This document shows positions 26,796 to 35,657 of a DNA stretch of 64,000 bases, in pieces. This stretch comes from Rhizobium sp. NFR03 (lineage in GTDB: Bacteria; Pseudomonadota; Alphaproteobacteria; Rhizobiales; Rhizobiaceae). The stretch lies in the NCBI RefSeq assembly GCF_900111275.1, contig NZ_FOGR01000006.1:1-64000 (forward strand), read 5' to 3'. The notes beneath the pieces were generated by a model. It made no database searches, had not been told where the DNA came from, and was given only the letters and a program-made list of their open reading frames with translations. Position 1 is the first letter of the stretch, and every line of letters starts with the position of its first letter. A program made the position numbers and the translations under genes.

Positions 26796-27275
26796 GTGGA
26801 TCGACACCTTGTCAGCAGCGACCTTGCAACGAGCGTCGCCGAGATCGTTTCCGATCTGAAACATCTTGAAGGCCCGCTTTTGCCGATCCTGCATGCGGTT
26901 CAGGATGCATTCGGTCATATTCCGAACGAGGCCGTTCCGATGATCGCAACGGGGCTCAACCTGTCGCGCGCCGAAGTTCACGGCGTCGTCACCTTCTACC
27001 ATGATTACCGCAATCATCCGGCCGGCCGGCATGTGCTCAAACTCTGTCGCGCCGAAGCGTGCCAGGCCATGGGCGGTGACCGTCTGGGCGACCGGGCAAA
27101 AAGCCGCCTCGGCATCGATTTCCACCAGACGACGGCGGACGGCGCGATCACGCTGGAACCCGTCTTCTGTCTCGGTCTCTGTTCCACCGCACCCGCCGCC
27201 ATGCTGGACGGCGCGGTGCACGGGCGGCTGGATGCACACGGGCTCGACACGCTTCTGGCGGAGGTGGGCGCATGA
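26796..27275 (+). CDS. fdsG: NAD-dependent formate dehydrogenase gamma subunit
   Basis: 159 residues, homologous to NuoE, with a thioredoxin-like [2Fe-2S] domain: cysteines in LKLCRAEACQAMGG and EPVFCLGLC. GTG 26796 is chosen because GGAGGA (26785-26790) is 5 nt upstream and the length then matches FdsG; an almost identical GGAGGA...GTG module lies at 26744-26756 in the same frame and would add 14 residues. Its stop overlaps the fdsB start (ATGA). It passes electrons in the diaphorase part of the soluble complex. Confidence 0.92.
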   Translation: MDRHLVSSDLATSVAEIVSDLKHLEGPLLPILHAVQDAFGHIPNEAVPMIATGLNLSRAEVHGVVTFYHDYRNHPAGRHVLKLCRAEACQAMGGDRLGDRAKSRLGIDFHQTTADGAITLEPVFCLGLCSTAPAAMLDGAVHGRLDAHGLDTLLAEVGA

Positions 27276-28837
27276 CCCGCGTTTTCATTCCCAGAGACGC
27301 CGCAGCCCTTGCCGTCGGTGCGGACCGTGTCGCAGCCCGCCTCGCGCAGGAAGCCGCGGCCCGCGGTTTCGATATCACCATCGTCCGGACCGGATCGCGC
27401 GGCCTGCATTGGCTGGAGCCGCTGGTGGAAGTGGAAACCGCGATGGGCCGCGTCGCCTACGGCCCCGTGACACCCGCCGACATCGCCCCTCTGCTCGACG
27501 CGGGTCTGCTCACCGAAGCATCCGAAGCCGCCAATCACCCTCTCTTCCTCGGACCAACCGAAGAAATACCGTTCCTCCGGAACCAGACCCGTCTCACCTT
27601 CGCACGCTGCGGCATCGTGGATCCGCTGTCGCTCGACGACTACCGCGCCCATGGCGGGCTTGCCGGCCTTACCAAAGCGGTCGGCATGACACCTGGCGCG
27701 ATTGTCGAAGCTGTCACGCTCTCCGGCCTGCGCGGCCGCGGTGGCGCGGGCTTCCCGACCGGCATCAAATGGAAGACCGTCCTCGACTGTCCGGATGAGC
27801 GGAAATACATCGTCTGCAACGCCGACGAAGGCGACAGCGGCACCTTTGCCGACCGGATGATCATGGAGGGTGACCCCTTCGTCGTCATCGAGGGCATGAC
27901 GATCGCGGGTCTTGCAACCGGAGCCACCAAAGGCTTCGTCTACATCCGCTCGGAATATCCCCATGCCATCGCAACGATGACGACGGCCGTCGACATCGCC
28001 CGGCGAGCCGGGGTTCTTGGCGGCTCGGTTCTCGGGCAGGCCGGCAGCTTCGATATCGAGATCCGCACCGGCGCCGGCGCCTATGTCTGCGGCGAGGAAA
28101 CCGCGCTTCTGAATTCGCTCGAAGGCAAGCGCGGCGTGGTGCGGGCCAAGCCGCCTTTGCCGGCGCATAAAGGCTTCTTCGGGCAACCGACCGTCATCAA
28201 CAACGTCATCTCGCTCGCCTCAGTCCCCGTCATCCTCGACAGGGGACCCGAACATTACCGCGACTTCGGCATGGGCCGCTCGCGCGGCACGATCCCCATT
28301 CAGATCGCGGGCAACGCCCGGTACACCGGCCTTTACGAAGTTGGCTTCGGTCTCACGCTCGGAGAGATCATCGATACCGTGGCCGGCGGAACCGCAACCG
28401 GGCGCCCCGTCAAGGCCGTGCAGGTCGGCGGTCCGCTCGGCGCCTATTTCCCGCGCGCGCTGTTCGATACGCCGTTCGACTACGAAGCCTTCGCTGCGGC
28501 CGGCGGCCTTATCGGCCATGCCGGCATCACCGTCTTCGACGACACCGCCGACATGCTGAAGCAGGCGCGCTTTGCCATGGAGTTCTGCGCGGTGGAAAGC
28601 TGCGGCAAGTGCACGCCCTGCCGCATCGGCTCCACCCGCGGCGTCGAGGTCGTCGACCGCATCGGTCGCGGCATCGAGCCGGAGAAGAACCTCGCGCTCC
28701 TGACCGACCTTTGCAACACCATGAAGTTCGGCTCCCTCTGCGCGCTCGGCGGTTTCACGCCCTATCCCGTCATGAGCGCCGTCACGCATTTCCCCAGCGA
28801 TTTCGTCGCGGCACCGGTTGTGGAGGCTGCAGAATGA
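27272..28837 (+). CDS. fdsB: NAD-dependent formate dehydrogenase beta subunit
   Basis: 521 residues, NuoF-like diaphorase that binds FMN and NAD. Motifs: GLRGRGGAGFPTGIKW (FMN/NADH site), CNADEGDSGTFADR, GAYVCGEETALLNS and the C-terminal [4Fe-4S] site ESCGKCTPCRIGSTRG. The first 110 residues form an extra N-terminal domain usual in FdsB. It is coupled to fdsG by ATGA. The 3' end carries a SD-like GGAGG and an ATG overlapping the stop, but a RIME repeat now separates it from fdsA. Confidence 0.95.
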   Translation: MTRVFIPRDAAALAVGADRVAARLAQEAAARGFDITIVRTGSRGLHWLEPLVEVETAMGRVAYGPVTPADIAPLLDAGLLTEASEAANHPLFLGPTEEIPFLRNQTRLTFARCGIVDPLSLDDYRAHGGLAGLTKAVGMTPGAIVEAVTLSGLRGRGGAGFPTGIKWKTVLDCPDERKYIVCNADEGDSGTFADRMIMEGDPFVVIEGMTIAGLATGATKGFVYIRSEYPHAIATMTTAVDIARRAGVLGGSVLGQAGSFDIEIRTGAGAYVCGEETALLNSLEGKRGVVRAKPPLPAHKGFFGQPTVINNVISLASVPVILDRGPEHYRDFGMGRSRGTIPIQIAGNARYTGLYEVGFGLTLGEIIDTVAGGTATGRPVKAVQVGGPLGAYFPRALFDTPFDYEAFAAAGGLIGHAGITVFDDTADMLKQARFAMEFCAVESCGKCTPCRIGSTRGVEVVDRIGRGIEPEKNLALLTDLCNTMKFGSLCALGGFTPYPVMSAVTHFPSDFVAAPVVEAAE

Positions 28838-28870
28838 CGGACGCGGTCGGCATCAAGGTTGCGGTATCGC

Positions 28871-29014
28871 GGCTGCCCCTCACCCTAACCCTCTCCCCGC
28901 ATGCGGGGAGAGGGGACGTGGCCTGCTCACCGTTTTTGAACACGGCAGCACCTCGCTCCAGGTCCCTTCTCCCCGTCGAAACGGGGAGAAGGTGGCGGCA
29001 GCCGGATGAGGGGC
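28871..29014. repeat. RIME-type rhizobial intergenic mosaic element
   Basis: A mosaic of palindromes: a perfect 24-bp palindrome at 28890-28913 and a 12-bp stem with CGAA loop at 28965-28992 (CCTTCTCCCCGT / ACGGGGAGAAGG), bounded by CTGCCCCTCACCC on the left and GCCGGATGAGGGGC on the right. This matches the known RIME family of Rhizobiaceae in arrangement and sequence. It lies inside the fds operon between fdsB and fdsA. Confidence 0.8.
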
Positions 29015-29062
29015 ACCTCACCGGCAACACCAAATCACACCCTCATCGTTCAGGAGACCCCC

Positions 29063-31942
29063 ATGCTTCTCGTTCCTGAAACCGATTTCGGCACCCCCGC
29101 CTCTCATGCGGAAAAGCTCGTCACGCTCACCATCGACGGTCGCGAGATTACCGTACCCGAGGGGACATCCATCATGCGCGCCTCCATGGAGGCAGGCATT
29201 CAGGTTCCAAAACTCTGTGCGACCGACATGGTCGACGCGTTCGGCTCCTGCCGGCTCTGTCTGATCGAGATCGACGGGCGAAACGGCACACCTGCATCCT
29301 GCACCACACCCGTGGCGCCGGGCATCGTCGTCCATACCCAGACGGCTCGGCTGAAAGACATCCGCAAGGGTGTGATGGAACTCTATATCTCCGATCATCC
29401 GCTCGACTGTCTGACCTGCGCAGCCAATGGCGATTGCGAACTACAGGATATGGCAGGTGCGGTCGGCCTGCGCGACGTGCGCTACGGCTATAAGGGTGAC
29501 AACCATGTAAAGGCCCGCGATAGCGAGGGCACAAACGCCCGCTGGATGCCGAAGGACGAGAGCAACCCCTATTTTACCTACGACCCTTCCAAATGCATCG
29601 TCTGCTCGCGCTGCGTGCGGGCCTGCGAGGAGGTGCAGGGCACGTTCGCGCTGACAATCGAGGGCCGTGGCTTCGACAGCCGCGTTTCGCCCGGCCAGCA
29701 CGAGGATTTCCTCTCCTCGGAATGCGTTTCCTGCGGCGCCTGCGTGCAGGCGTGTCCCACCGCGACGCTCACCGAAAAGTCGGTCATATCAATTGGTCAG
29801 CCCGAACATTCCGTCGTCACCACCTGCGCCTATTGCGGCGTCGGCTGCTCGTTCAAGGCGGAAATGCGTGGTGAGGAACTGGTGCGCATGGTGCCCTGGA
29901 AGGACGGGCAGGCCAATCGCGGCCACTCCTGCGTCAAGGGCCGCTTTGCCTATGGCTACTCCACGCATAAGGAGCGCATCCTCAACCCGATGATCCGCGA
30001 GAAGGTCACCGACCCATGGCGGGAGGTCAGCTGGGACGAGGCGCTCGCCCATACGGCTGCCGAGTTCCGCCGCATCCAGTACCAGTACGGTCGCGAATCG
30101 ATCGGCGGCATCACGTCCTCGCGCTGCACCAACGAGGAAACCTACCTCGTCCAGAAGCTCATCCGCGCCGGCTTCGGCAACAACAACGTCGATACCTGTG
30201 CCCGCGTCTGTCATTCTCCGACAGGCTACGGCCTCGGTCAGGCCTTCGGCACGTCGGCCGGCACGCAGAATTTCGATTCGGTCGAAAAGTCCGACGTCGT
30301 CATCGTCATCGGCGCGAACCCGACCGACGGCCATCCCGTCTTTGGGTCGCGCCTGAAAAAACGGCTGCGGCAGGGCGCCAAGCTGATCGTCATCGACCCC
30401 CGCCGCATCGATCTGGTCCGCTCGCCTCATGTGGAGGCCGCCTACCACCTGCCGCTGAGGCCCGGCACCAATGTCGCCGTCGTCACGGCGCTGGCCCATG
30501 TCATCGTCACCGAAGGCCTCTTCGATGAAGCCTTCATCCGTACCCGCTGCGACTGGTCGGAGTTCGAGGACTGGGCCGGCTTCGTCTCGGACGAGCGCCA
30601 CAGCCCCGAAGCGACGGAGGCGCTGACGGGCGTACCCCCGGAAGCCCTTCGTGGCGCCGCGCGCCTGTTTGCAACCGGCGGCAACGGCTCGATCTATTAC
30701 GGTCTCGGTGTCACCGAGCACAGCCAGGGCTCCACCACCGTCATGGCGATCGCCAATCTGGCCATGGCCACCGGCAATATCGGCCGCCCCGGCGTCGGCG
30801 TGAACCCGCTTCGCGGACAGAACAATGTGCAGGGCTCCTGCGACATGGGCTCCTTCCCGCACGAGCTTCCCGGCTATCGCCACGTGTCGGACGACGCCAC
30901 GCGTGATATCTTCGAAAAGCTCTGGGGCGTCACTCTGTCGGACGAGCCGGGTCTGCGCATTCCCAATATGCTGGATGCCGCCGTCGATGGCTCCTTCAAG
31001 GGGCTCTACATCCAGGGCGAGGATATCCTCCAGTCCGACCCGGATACCAAGCATGTTGCGGCCGGCCTCGGGGCCATGGAATGTGTCGTCGTGCAGGACC
31101 TGTTCCTCAACGAAACGGCCAACTACGCCCATGTCTTCCTGCCGGGCTCCACCTTCCTTGAGAAGGACGGCACCTTCACCAATGCGGAGCGGCGCATCAA
31201 CCGCGTCCGCAAGGTGATGACCCCGCGCAACGGCTTTGCCGACTGGGAGGTGACGCAGAACCTCGCCCGCGCCATGGGTCTCCCGTGGACCTACACGCAC
31301 CCGTCGCAGGTCATGGACGAGATCGCTGCGACAACGCCGAGCTTCGCCAAGGTCTCCTATGCCTATCTGGAGGAGAAGGGCTCCGTGCAGTGGCCCTGCA
31401 ATGAGAAGGCCCCCGAGGGTTCGCCGATCATGCATGTCGATGGCTTCGTGCGCGGCAAGGGCAAGTTCATCCGCACCGAATATGTCGCGACCGACGAGAA
31501 GACCGGCCCGCGCTTCCCGTTGCTTTTGACCACCGGCCGCATTCTCAGCCAGTACAATGTCGGCGCGCAGACGCGGCGCACCGAAAATGTCGTCTGGCAT
31601 GAGGAGGACCGGCTCGAAATCCACCCGCATGATGCCGAACTGCGCGGCATTCGCGATGGCGACTGGGTGCGGCTTGCCAGCCGTTCGGGCGACACGACCC
31701 TGCGCGCGCTGATCACCGACCGCGTCGCGACCGGTGTCGTCTACACGACCTTCCACCACCCGACGACACAGGCGAACGTCATCACGACCGACTTTTCAGA
31801 CTGGGCGACCAATTGCCCGGAATACAAGGTCACGGCGGTGCAGATCTCGCCCTCGAACGGTCCGTCGGAATGGCAGACCGAATATGAGGATCAGGCCCGC
31901 CAGTCGCGCCGCATCGCTGCCAAGCTGGAGGCTGCTGAATGA
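29063..31942 (+). CDS. fdsA: NAD-dependent formate dehydrogenase alpha (catalytic) subunit
   Basis: 959 residues from ATG 29063 (AGGAGA upstream). It oxidises formate to CO2 at a Mo-bis-MGD centre. In order: a [2Fe-2S] ferredoxin domain (GSCRLCLIEI), a His/Cys-ligated [4Fe-4S] site (HPLDCLTCAANGDC), two [4Fe-4S] clusters (CIVCSRCVRACEE and CVSCGACVQACPT), the cofactor-proximal cluster CAYCGVGCSF, and the catalytic cysteine in NVDTCARVCHSPTG, i.e. Cys rather than selenocysteine. The C-terminal molybdopterin dinucleotide-binding domain is complete. The stop overlaps the ATG of a 32-codon ORF. Confidence 0.96.
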   Translation: MLLVPETDFGTPASHAEKLVTLTIDGREITVPEGTSIMRASMEAGIQVPKLCATDMVDAFGSCRLCLIEIDGRNGTPASCTTPVAPGIVVHTQTARLKDIRKGVMELYISDHPLDCLTCAANGDCELQDMAGAVGLRDVRYGYKGDNHVKARDSEGTNARWMPKDESNPYFTYDPSKCIVCSRCVRACEEVQGTFALTIEGRGFDSRVSPGQHEDFLSSECVSCGACVQACPTATLTEKSVISIGQPEHSVVTTCAYCGVGCSFKAEMRGEELVRMVPWKDGQANRGHSCVKGRFAYGYSTHKERILNPMIREKVTDPWREVSWDEALAHTAAEFRRIQYQYGRESIGGITSSRCTNEETYLVQKLIRAGFGNNNVDTCARVCHSPTGYGLGQAFGTSAGTQNFDSVEKSDVVIVIGANPTDGHPVFGSRLKKRLRQGAKLIVIDPRRIDLVRSPHVEAAYHLPLRPGTNVAVVTALAHVIVTEGLFDEAFIRTRCDWSEFEDWAGFVSDERHSPEATEALTGVPPEALRGAARLFATGGNGSIYYGLGVTEHSQGSTTVMAIANLAMATGNIGRPGVGVNPLRGQNNVQGSCDMGSFPHELPGYRHVSDDATRDIFEKLWGVTLSDEPGLRIPNMLDAAVDGSFKGLYIQGEDILQSDPDTKHVAAGLGAMECVVVQDLFLNETANYAHVFLPGSTFLEKDGTFTNAERRINRVRKVMTPRNGFADWEVTQNLARAMGLPWTYTHPSQVMDEIAATTPSFAKVSYAYLEEKGSVQWPCNEKAPEGSPIMHVDGFVRGKGKFIRTEYVATDEKTGPRFPLLLTTGRILSQYNVGAQTRRTENVVWHEEDRLEIHPHDAELRGIRDGDWVRLASRSGDTTLRALITDRVATGVVYTTFHHPTTQANVITTDFSDWATNCPEYKVTAVQISPSNGPSEWQTEYEDQARQSRRIAAKLEAAE

Positions 31943-32037
31943 CGGTCAAGCGCGGCAAGACGACAGGTGGAGAAGCCAGAGGGGTTGCCAGAGCAGTGGC
32001 CAAAGGAGTGGACACCGCGGGGATCGCGCATAGATGA
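31939..32037 (+). CDS. Candidate 32-residue basic ORF between fdsA and fdsC
   Basis: It starts MTVKRGKTTGGEARG and ends GIAHR. Its ATG overlaps the fdsA stop (ATGA at 31939-31942) and its stop overlaps the fdsC ATG (ATGA at 32034-32037). GGAGG lies 8 nt before the start. It is Arg/Lys/Gly/Ala-rich with no Cys or aromatic residue. It may be a real small protein, or only a translational bridge that carries ribosomes from fdsA to fdsC. No homologue was recognised. Confidence 0.45.
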   Translation: MTVKRGKTTGGEARGVARAVAKGVDTAGIAHR

Positions 32038-32897
32038 TACCCATGATCCGCTTTACCGCCACGCCCCTCGCCCGCACCGTGCCGCAGCTCTCACGCCGCG
32101 ACGGTCGCATCCGTCCGGCCACACGCATTGTTCCCGAGGAGACCCCCGTCGCCTTCAGCTACGGCGGCTCCACCCATGCGGTGATGATGGCGACGCCTGC
32201 CGATTTCGAGGATTTCGCCACGGGCTTCAGCCTGACGGAGGGCATTATTTCAGATCCCGCCGATATCGAAGGTATCGAGGCTGTGGAGACGCCGGAAGGT
32301 TACGACCTGCAGATCACATTGCGCGATGAGCCCCACGATGCCCTCGTCACCCGGCGTCGGCATATGGCCGGGCCTGTCGGTTGTGGCCTTTGCGGCATCG
32401 AATCGCTGGAGCAGGCCGTGCGGGAGACACCCTCGGTTGCCGCCTCCAGCCTCAGCCTCACGCCGAGCGAGATCGCGCAGGCCGTCGCCATGCTGAACAG
32501 CCGTCAGCCGCTGCATGCCGAGACCCGCGCCGTCCACGGCGCCGGTTTCTACACGCCGGGCAAGGGACTGGTTGCCGTGCGCGAGGATGTCGGTCGGCAC
32601 AATGCGCTCGACAAGCTGGCCGGTGCCGCCGCCCGACAAGGGTACAAGGGCGCCGCTGGTGCTGTCGTGGTGACGAGCCGTGTTTCGGTCGAGATGGTCC
32701 AGAAGACGGCCATTCTCGGCAGTCCCTTCATCATCGCCATTTCGGCCCCGACGGCGCTGGCCATCCGCACCGCCGAGAAGGCGGGCATGACGCTGGTCGC
32801 GCTGGTGCGCGGCGAGGAGTTCGAAGTCTTCACGCATGCAGATCGCATCACGCCCGAAGCCGCGCATCCGCAGGAGAGAACAAGCCATGTCGCCTGA
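32034..32897 (+). CDS. fdhD: Formate dehydrogenase accessory sulfurtransferase (FdhD/FdsC)
   Basis: 287 residues. It belongs to FdhD, which binds bis-MGD and helps sulfurate the molybdenum before insertion in the apoenzyme; in fds operons it is named FdsC. Motifs are GPVGCGLCGIESLEQA (a Cys-x-x-Cys usual in the family), REDVGRHNALDK and SRVSVEMVQKTAILG. The start ATG 32034 overlaps the preceding small ORF; a second ATG is at 32043. Its stop lies 11 nt inside fdsD. Confidence 0.93.
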   Translation: MIPMIRFTATPLARTVPQLSRRDGRIRPATRIVPEETPVAFSYGGSTHAVMMATPADFEDFATGFSLTEGIISDPADIEGIEAVETPEGYDLQITLRDEPHDALVTRRRHMAGPVGCGLCGIESLEQAVRETPSVAASSLSLTPSEIAQAVAMLNSRQPLHAETRAVHGAGFYTPGKGLVAVREDVGRHNALDKLAGAAARQGYKGAAGAVVVTSRVSVEMVQKTAILGSPFIIAISAPTALAIRTAEKAGMTLVALVRGEEFEVFTHADRITPEAAHPQERTSHVA

Positions 32898-33267
32898 CGC
32901 CGCAAAGGACGTCCACCTTGCCGAAGACGGCCCGCCGCACGGCACGGATGCTAAGCTCGTGCGCATGGCAAACCAGATCGCCACCTTCTTCCGCTCGCAA
33001 CCGCACGAGGACGGACCGGCCGGCATCGCCATCCATATCAACAAGTTCTGGGAGCCGCGCATGCGTGGCGCATTCTTCGCACTGGTCGAGAAGGGCGATG
33101 CAGGCTTCGATCCGCTGGTGCTGGCGGCTGCCCCCCTGATCAAGCGCCCGTATTCCAGGGAAGACGCCATTGGCACCGGAGAAGACGCCGCTCGCGGCGC
33201 TCCCGGCGGCAAGGGTACGGCGGCCGGCGAATCGCTGTCGGAGCCGAACATGCCCGAGAGCCCGTAG
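32887..33267 (+). CDS. fdsD: NAD-dependent formate dehydrogenase delta subunit
   Basis: 126 residues from ATG 32887 (GGAGAGAA upstream, overlapping fdsC by 11 nt). The core (about residues 22-85: LVRMANQIATFFRSQP, GIAIHINKFWEPRMRG, PLVLAAAPLIKRP) is the FdsD family, a small subunit of the soluble formate dehydrogenase. The last 40 residues are a Gly/Ala/Pro-rich tail of low complexity. It ends the enzyme part of the operon. Confidence 0.9.
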   Translation: MSPDAAKDVHLAEDGPPHGTDAKLVRMANQIATFFRSQPHEDGPAGIAIHINKFWEPRMRGAFFALVEKGDAGFDPLVLAAAPLIKRPYSREDAIGTGEDAARGAPGGKGTAAGESLSEPNMPESP

Positions 33268-33374
33268 ACCACCCCCGCTTCGGGATCTTGCAGTGTGGAG
33301 GCTGCGAGGTTTCAGGCGCGCATACGAGACGCAGACCAACCGCCCGAGGAGGGGCGTAGAGGAGGAGGACGACC

Positions 33375-35027
33375 ATGTCGGCAACGACGGAAACACTCGG
33401 CATGCCCGCGTCGGCGGGACTGCTCGACCGGGAGCGCATCATTGCCAAGCCCGGCTTCAATCGGTGGCTCGTGCCGCCGGCAGCACTCGCCATTCATCTC
33501 TGCATCGGCATGGCCTATGGCTTCAGTGTGTTCTGGCTGCCCTTGTCGAAAGCAATCGGCATCACCGCACCGGCTGCCTGCGCCGACCTGACGCTCGGAT
33601 CCGCCCTCTTCACCACCTCTTGCGACTGGCGGGTCAGCGATCTCGGCTGGATCTACACGCTGTTCTTCGTCCTGCTCGGCTCGTCCGCGGCAATGTGGGG
33701 CGGCTGGCTGGAGAAGGTGGGCCCGCGCAAGGCCGCGACCGTCTCGGCCTTCTGCTGGTCCGGCGGCATTCTGATCGCGGCCCTGGGGGTTGCGACGCAC
33801 CAGCTCTGGCTGATGTGGCTCGGCGCGGGCGTTATCGGCGGCATCGGGCTCGGGCTCGGCTATATCTCGCCGGTTTCCACGCTCATCAAATGGTTTCCCG
33901 ACCGCCGCGGCATGGCAACGGGCATGGCGATCATGGGCTTTGGCGGCGGCGCCATGATCGGCGCACCGCTCGCCAACATCCTCATGACGCATTTCCGCTC
34001 CGATACGTCCGTCGGCGTCTGGCAGACCTTCGTCGTGATGGCGCTCGGCTATCTCGTCTTCATGCTGGCCGGCGCTTTCGGCTATCGCATTCCGCCCGCC
34101 GGCTGGCGTCCGGAAGGATGGACACCGCCCGCCGCCAAAAGCACAATGATCACGACGCGCCATGTGCATCTGCGCGATGCCCACAAGACGAAGCAGTTCT
34201 GGCTGATCTGGGCCGTCCTCTGCCTCAACGTCTCCGCCGGCATCGGCGTCATCGGCATGGCGTCACCCATGCTCCAGGAGATCTTCGCCGGATCCCTGAT
34301 CGGAGCGCCCGGAGTTGCCTTCACCGACATGTCGAGGGAGCAACTGGCGGGCGTTGCGGCGATCGCCGCCGGCTTCACCGGGCTCCTCTCGCTCTTCAAC
34401 ATCGGCGGACGCTTCTTCTGGGCTTCGCTGTCCGACAGGATCGGGCGCAAGAACACCTACTATTGTTTCTTCCTGATCGGCATCGCGCTCTACGCACTCG
34501 CTCCCTGGGCGGCTGGCATCCAGAGCAAGCTGTTCTTCGTCGGCATGCTCTGCATCATCCTGTCGATGTATGGCGGCGGCTTCGCCACCATTCCCGCCTA
34601 TCTCGCCGATATCTTCGGCACGCAGTTCGTCGGCGCCATTCACGGCCGGCTGCTGACGGCCTGGGCAACGGCGGGCATCATCGGTCCTGTCGTGGTCAAC
34701 TACATCCGCGAAGCCCAGATCGCCGCCGGCCTGCCGCGCGATCAGGTCTATAACACCACCATGTATATCCTCGCCGGCATGCTGGCGCTCGGCCTCGTCG
34801 CCAACGCCTTCGTGCGTCCGCTGGCCGACAAGTGGTTCATGAAGGATGCGGAGGTGGCAGCGCTTCAGGCAAAGACCGCCGCCGTCAATGCAGGTCCGTC
34901 CGGCTCCTTCGGCATCGGCCGGGGCGGGCTCGACGCCAAGGCGCTCCTTGCCTGGGCCTGCGTCGGCCTGCCCCTCGCCTGGGGCGTCTGGGTCACGGTG
35001 AAAGCGAGCCTTGCACTCTTCGGCTGA
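33375..35027 (+). CDS. OFA-family MFS transporter (oxalate/formate antiporter-like)
   Basis: 550 residues with 12 predicted membrane segments, an extended loop between segments 2 and 3 (CADLTLGSALFTTSCDW) and another large central loop (about 250-275), plus an additional hydrophobic segment at the C-terminus (about 525-545). The MFS signature DRRGMATGMAIMGFGGGAMIG is present. Position directly after fds genes suggests formate or oxalate exchange feeding the dehydrogenase. A strong ribosome site (AGGAGGAGG) precedes ATG 33375. Confidence 0.88.
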   Translation: MSATTETLGMPASAGLLDRERIIAKPGFNRWLVPPAALAIHLCIGMAYGFSVFWLPLSKAIGITAPAACADLTLGSALFTTSCDWRVSDLGWIYTLFFVLLGSSAAMWGGWLEKVGPRKAATVSAFCWSGGILIAALGVATHQLWLMWLGAGVIGGIGLGLGYISPVSTLIKWFPDRRGMATGMAIMGFGGGAMIGAPLANILMTHFRSDTSVGVWQTFVVMALGYLVFMLAGAFGYRIPPAGWRPEGWTPPAAKSTMITTRHVHLRDAHKTKQFWLIWAVLCLNVSAGIGVIGMASPMLQEIFAGSLIGAPGVAFTDMSREQLAGVAAIAAGFTGLLSLFNIGGRFFWASLSDRIGRKNTYYCFFLIGIALYALAPWAAGIQSKLFFVGMLCIILSMYGGGFATIPAYLADIFGTQFVGAIHGRLLTAWATAGIIGPVVVNYIREAQIAAGLPRDQVYNTTMYILAGMLALGLVANAFVRPLADKWFMKDAEVAALQAKTAAVNAGPSGSFGIGRGGLDAKALLAWACVGLPLAWGVWVTVKASLALFG

Positions 35028-35033
35028 ACGAAA

Positions 35034-35068
35034 AAAGCCCTTCGTGCGGGTTCGCGCGAAGGGCTTTC
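35034..35068. terminator. Bidirectional terminator between the OFA transporter and yggT
   Basis: Stem AAAGCCCTTCG (35034-35044) / CGAAGGGCTTT (35057-35067). On the minus strand it is followed by TTTTTT, giving a strong terminator for yggT; on the plus strand only TTTC follows. Confidence 0.85.
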
Positions 35069-35092
35069 ATTGGGGGCAGGACGAGACGCCGA

Positions 35093-35395
35093 TCAGTAGG
35101 TCGGCGCAAGCAGGGCCGGAGCGATCGTCGTGTTCAGCAATTGTTGCAGGAAGAACAGGATGACCAGCACCACAAGCGGCGACAGATCCACGCCGCCCAT
35201 GTTCGGCAGGATACGGCGGATCGGACGGTAAAGCGGCTCCGTCAGCTGATAGAGCGAGCGGCCGATCATGCTGATCGCCTGATTGTTCGTATTGATGATG
35301 TTGAAAGCGTAGAGCCAGGAAAAGATCGCCGAGGCGATGATGAGAAACCAGGCGATATTGATGATGAAGTTCAGTGTTGCGATGACGGCGAGCAT
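35093..35395 (-). CDS. yggT: YggT family membrane protein
   Basis: 100 residues with two YggT-type hydrophobic regions (about residues 2-30 and 70-95) joined by the conserved SLYQLTEPLYRPIRRILP segment. The family sits in the inner membrane and is linked to osmotic tolerance or division-plane functions in various bacteria; the role here is unknown. ATG 35395 is chosen for its GGAGG ribosome site; the longer frame (to 35458) lacks support. Confidence 0.88.
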   Translation of the reverse strand: MLAVIATLNFIINIAWFLIIASAIFSWLYAFNIINTNNQAISMIGRSLYQLTEPLYRPIRRILPNMGGVDLSPLVVLVILFFLQQLLNTTIAPALLAPTY

Positions 35396-35657
35396 GCCGG
35401 GCCTCCGGTTCCTGGACCGCCGTGCACCATCGGCGATGGGCAACCGTCGTTCCAACATTTATGGCTGCACAGTATGTCCTCGACCCGTTTCCCGGAACGC
35501 GGCATTGTGCAGGTGTTGACTGACATGTAGACACTGGCGGCGAAGGCGGCAACCCTGCGTCGCGCGCGGTGTTGCAACATGTTTAAGACGGCGCACCGCC
35601 GCCATTCCGCCCATCCGCGGACGGGCCGATGCACCAGAGGCCGGGAAAGACCAGTTC

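Noticed and set aside
28834-29079. Frame beginning at the fdsB stop and running through the RIME repeat
   Set aside because: Most of it is translated repeat sequence; kept only as part of the junction observation.
29789-31759. Long minus-strand frame opposite fdsA (656 codons)
   Set aside because: Shadow of fdsA, whose domains and cluster motifs are beyond doubt.
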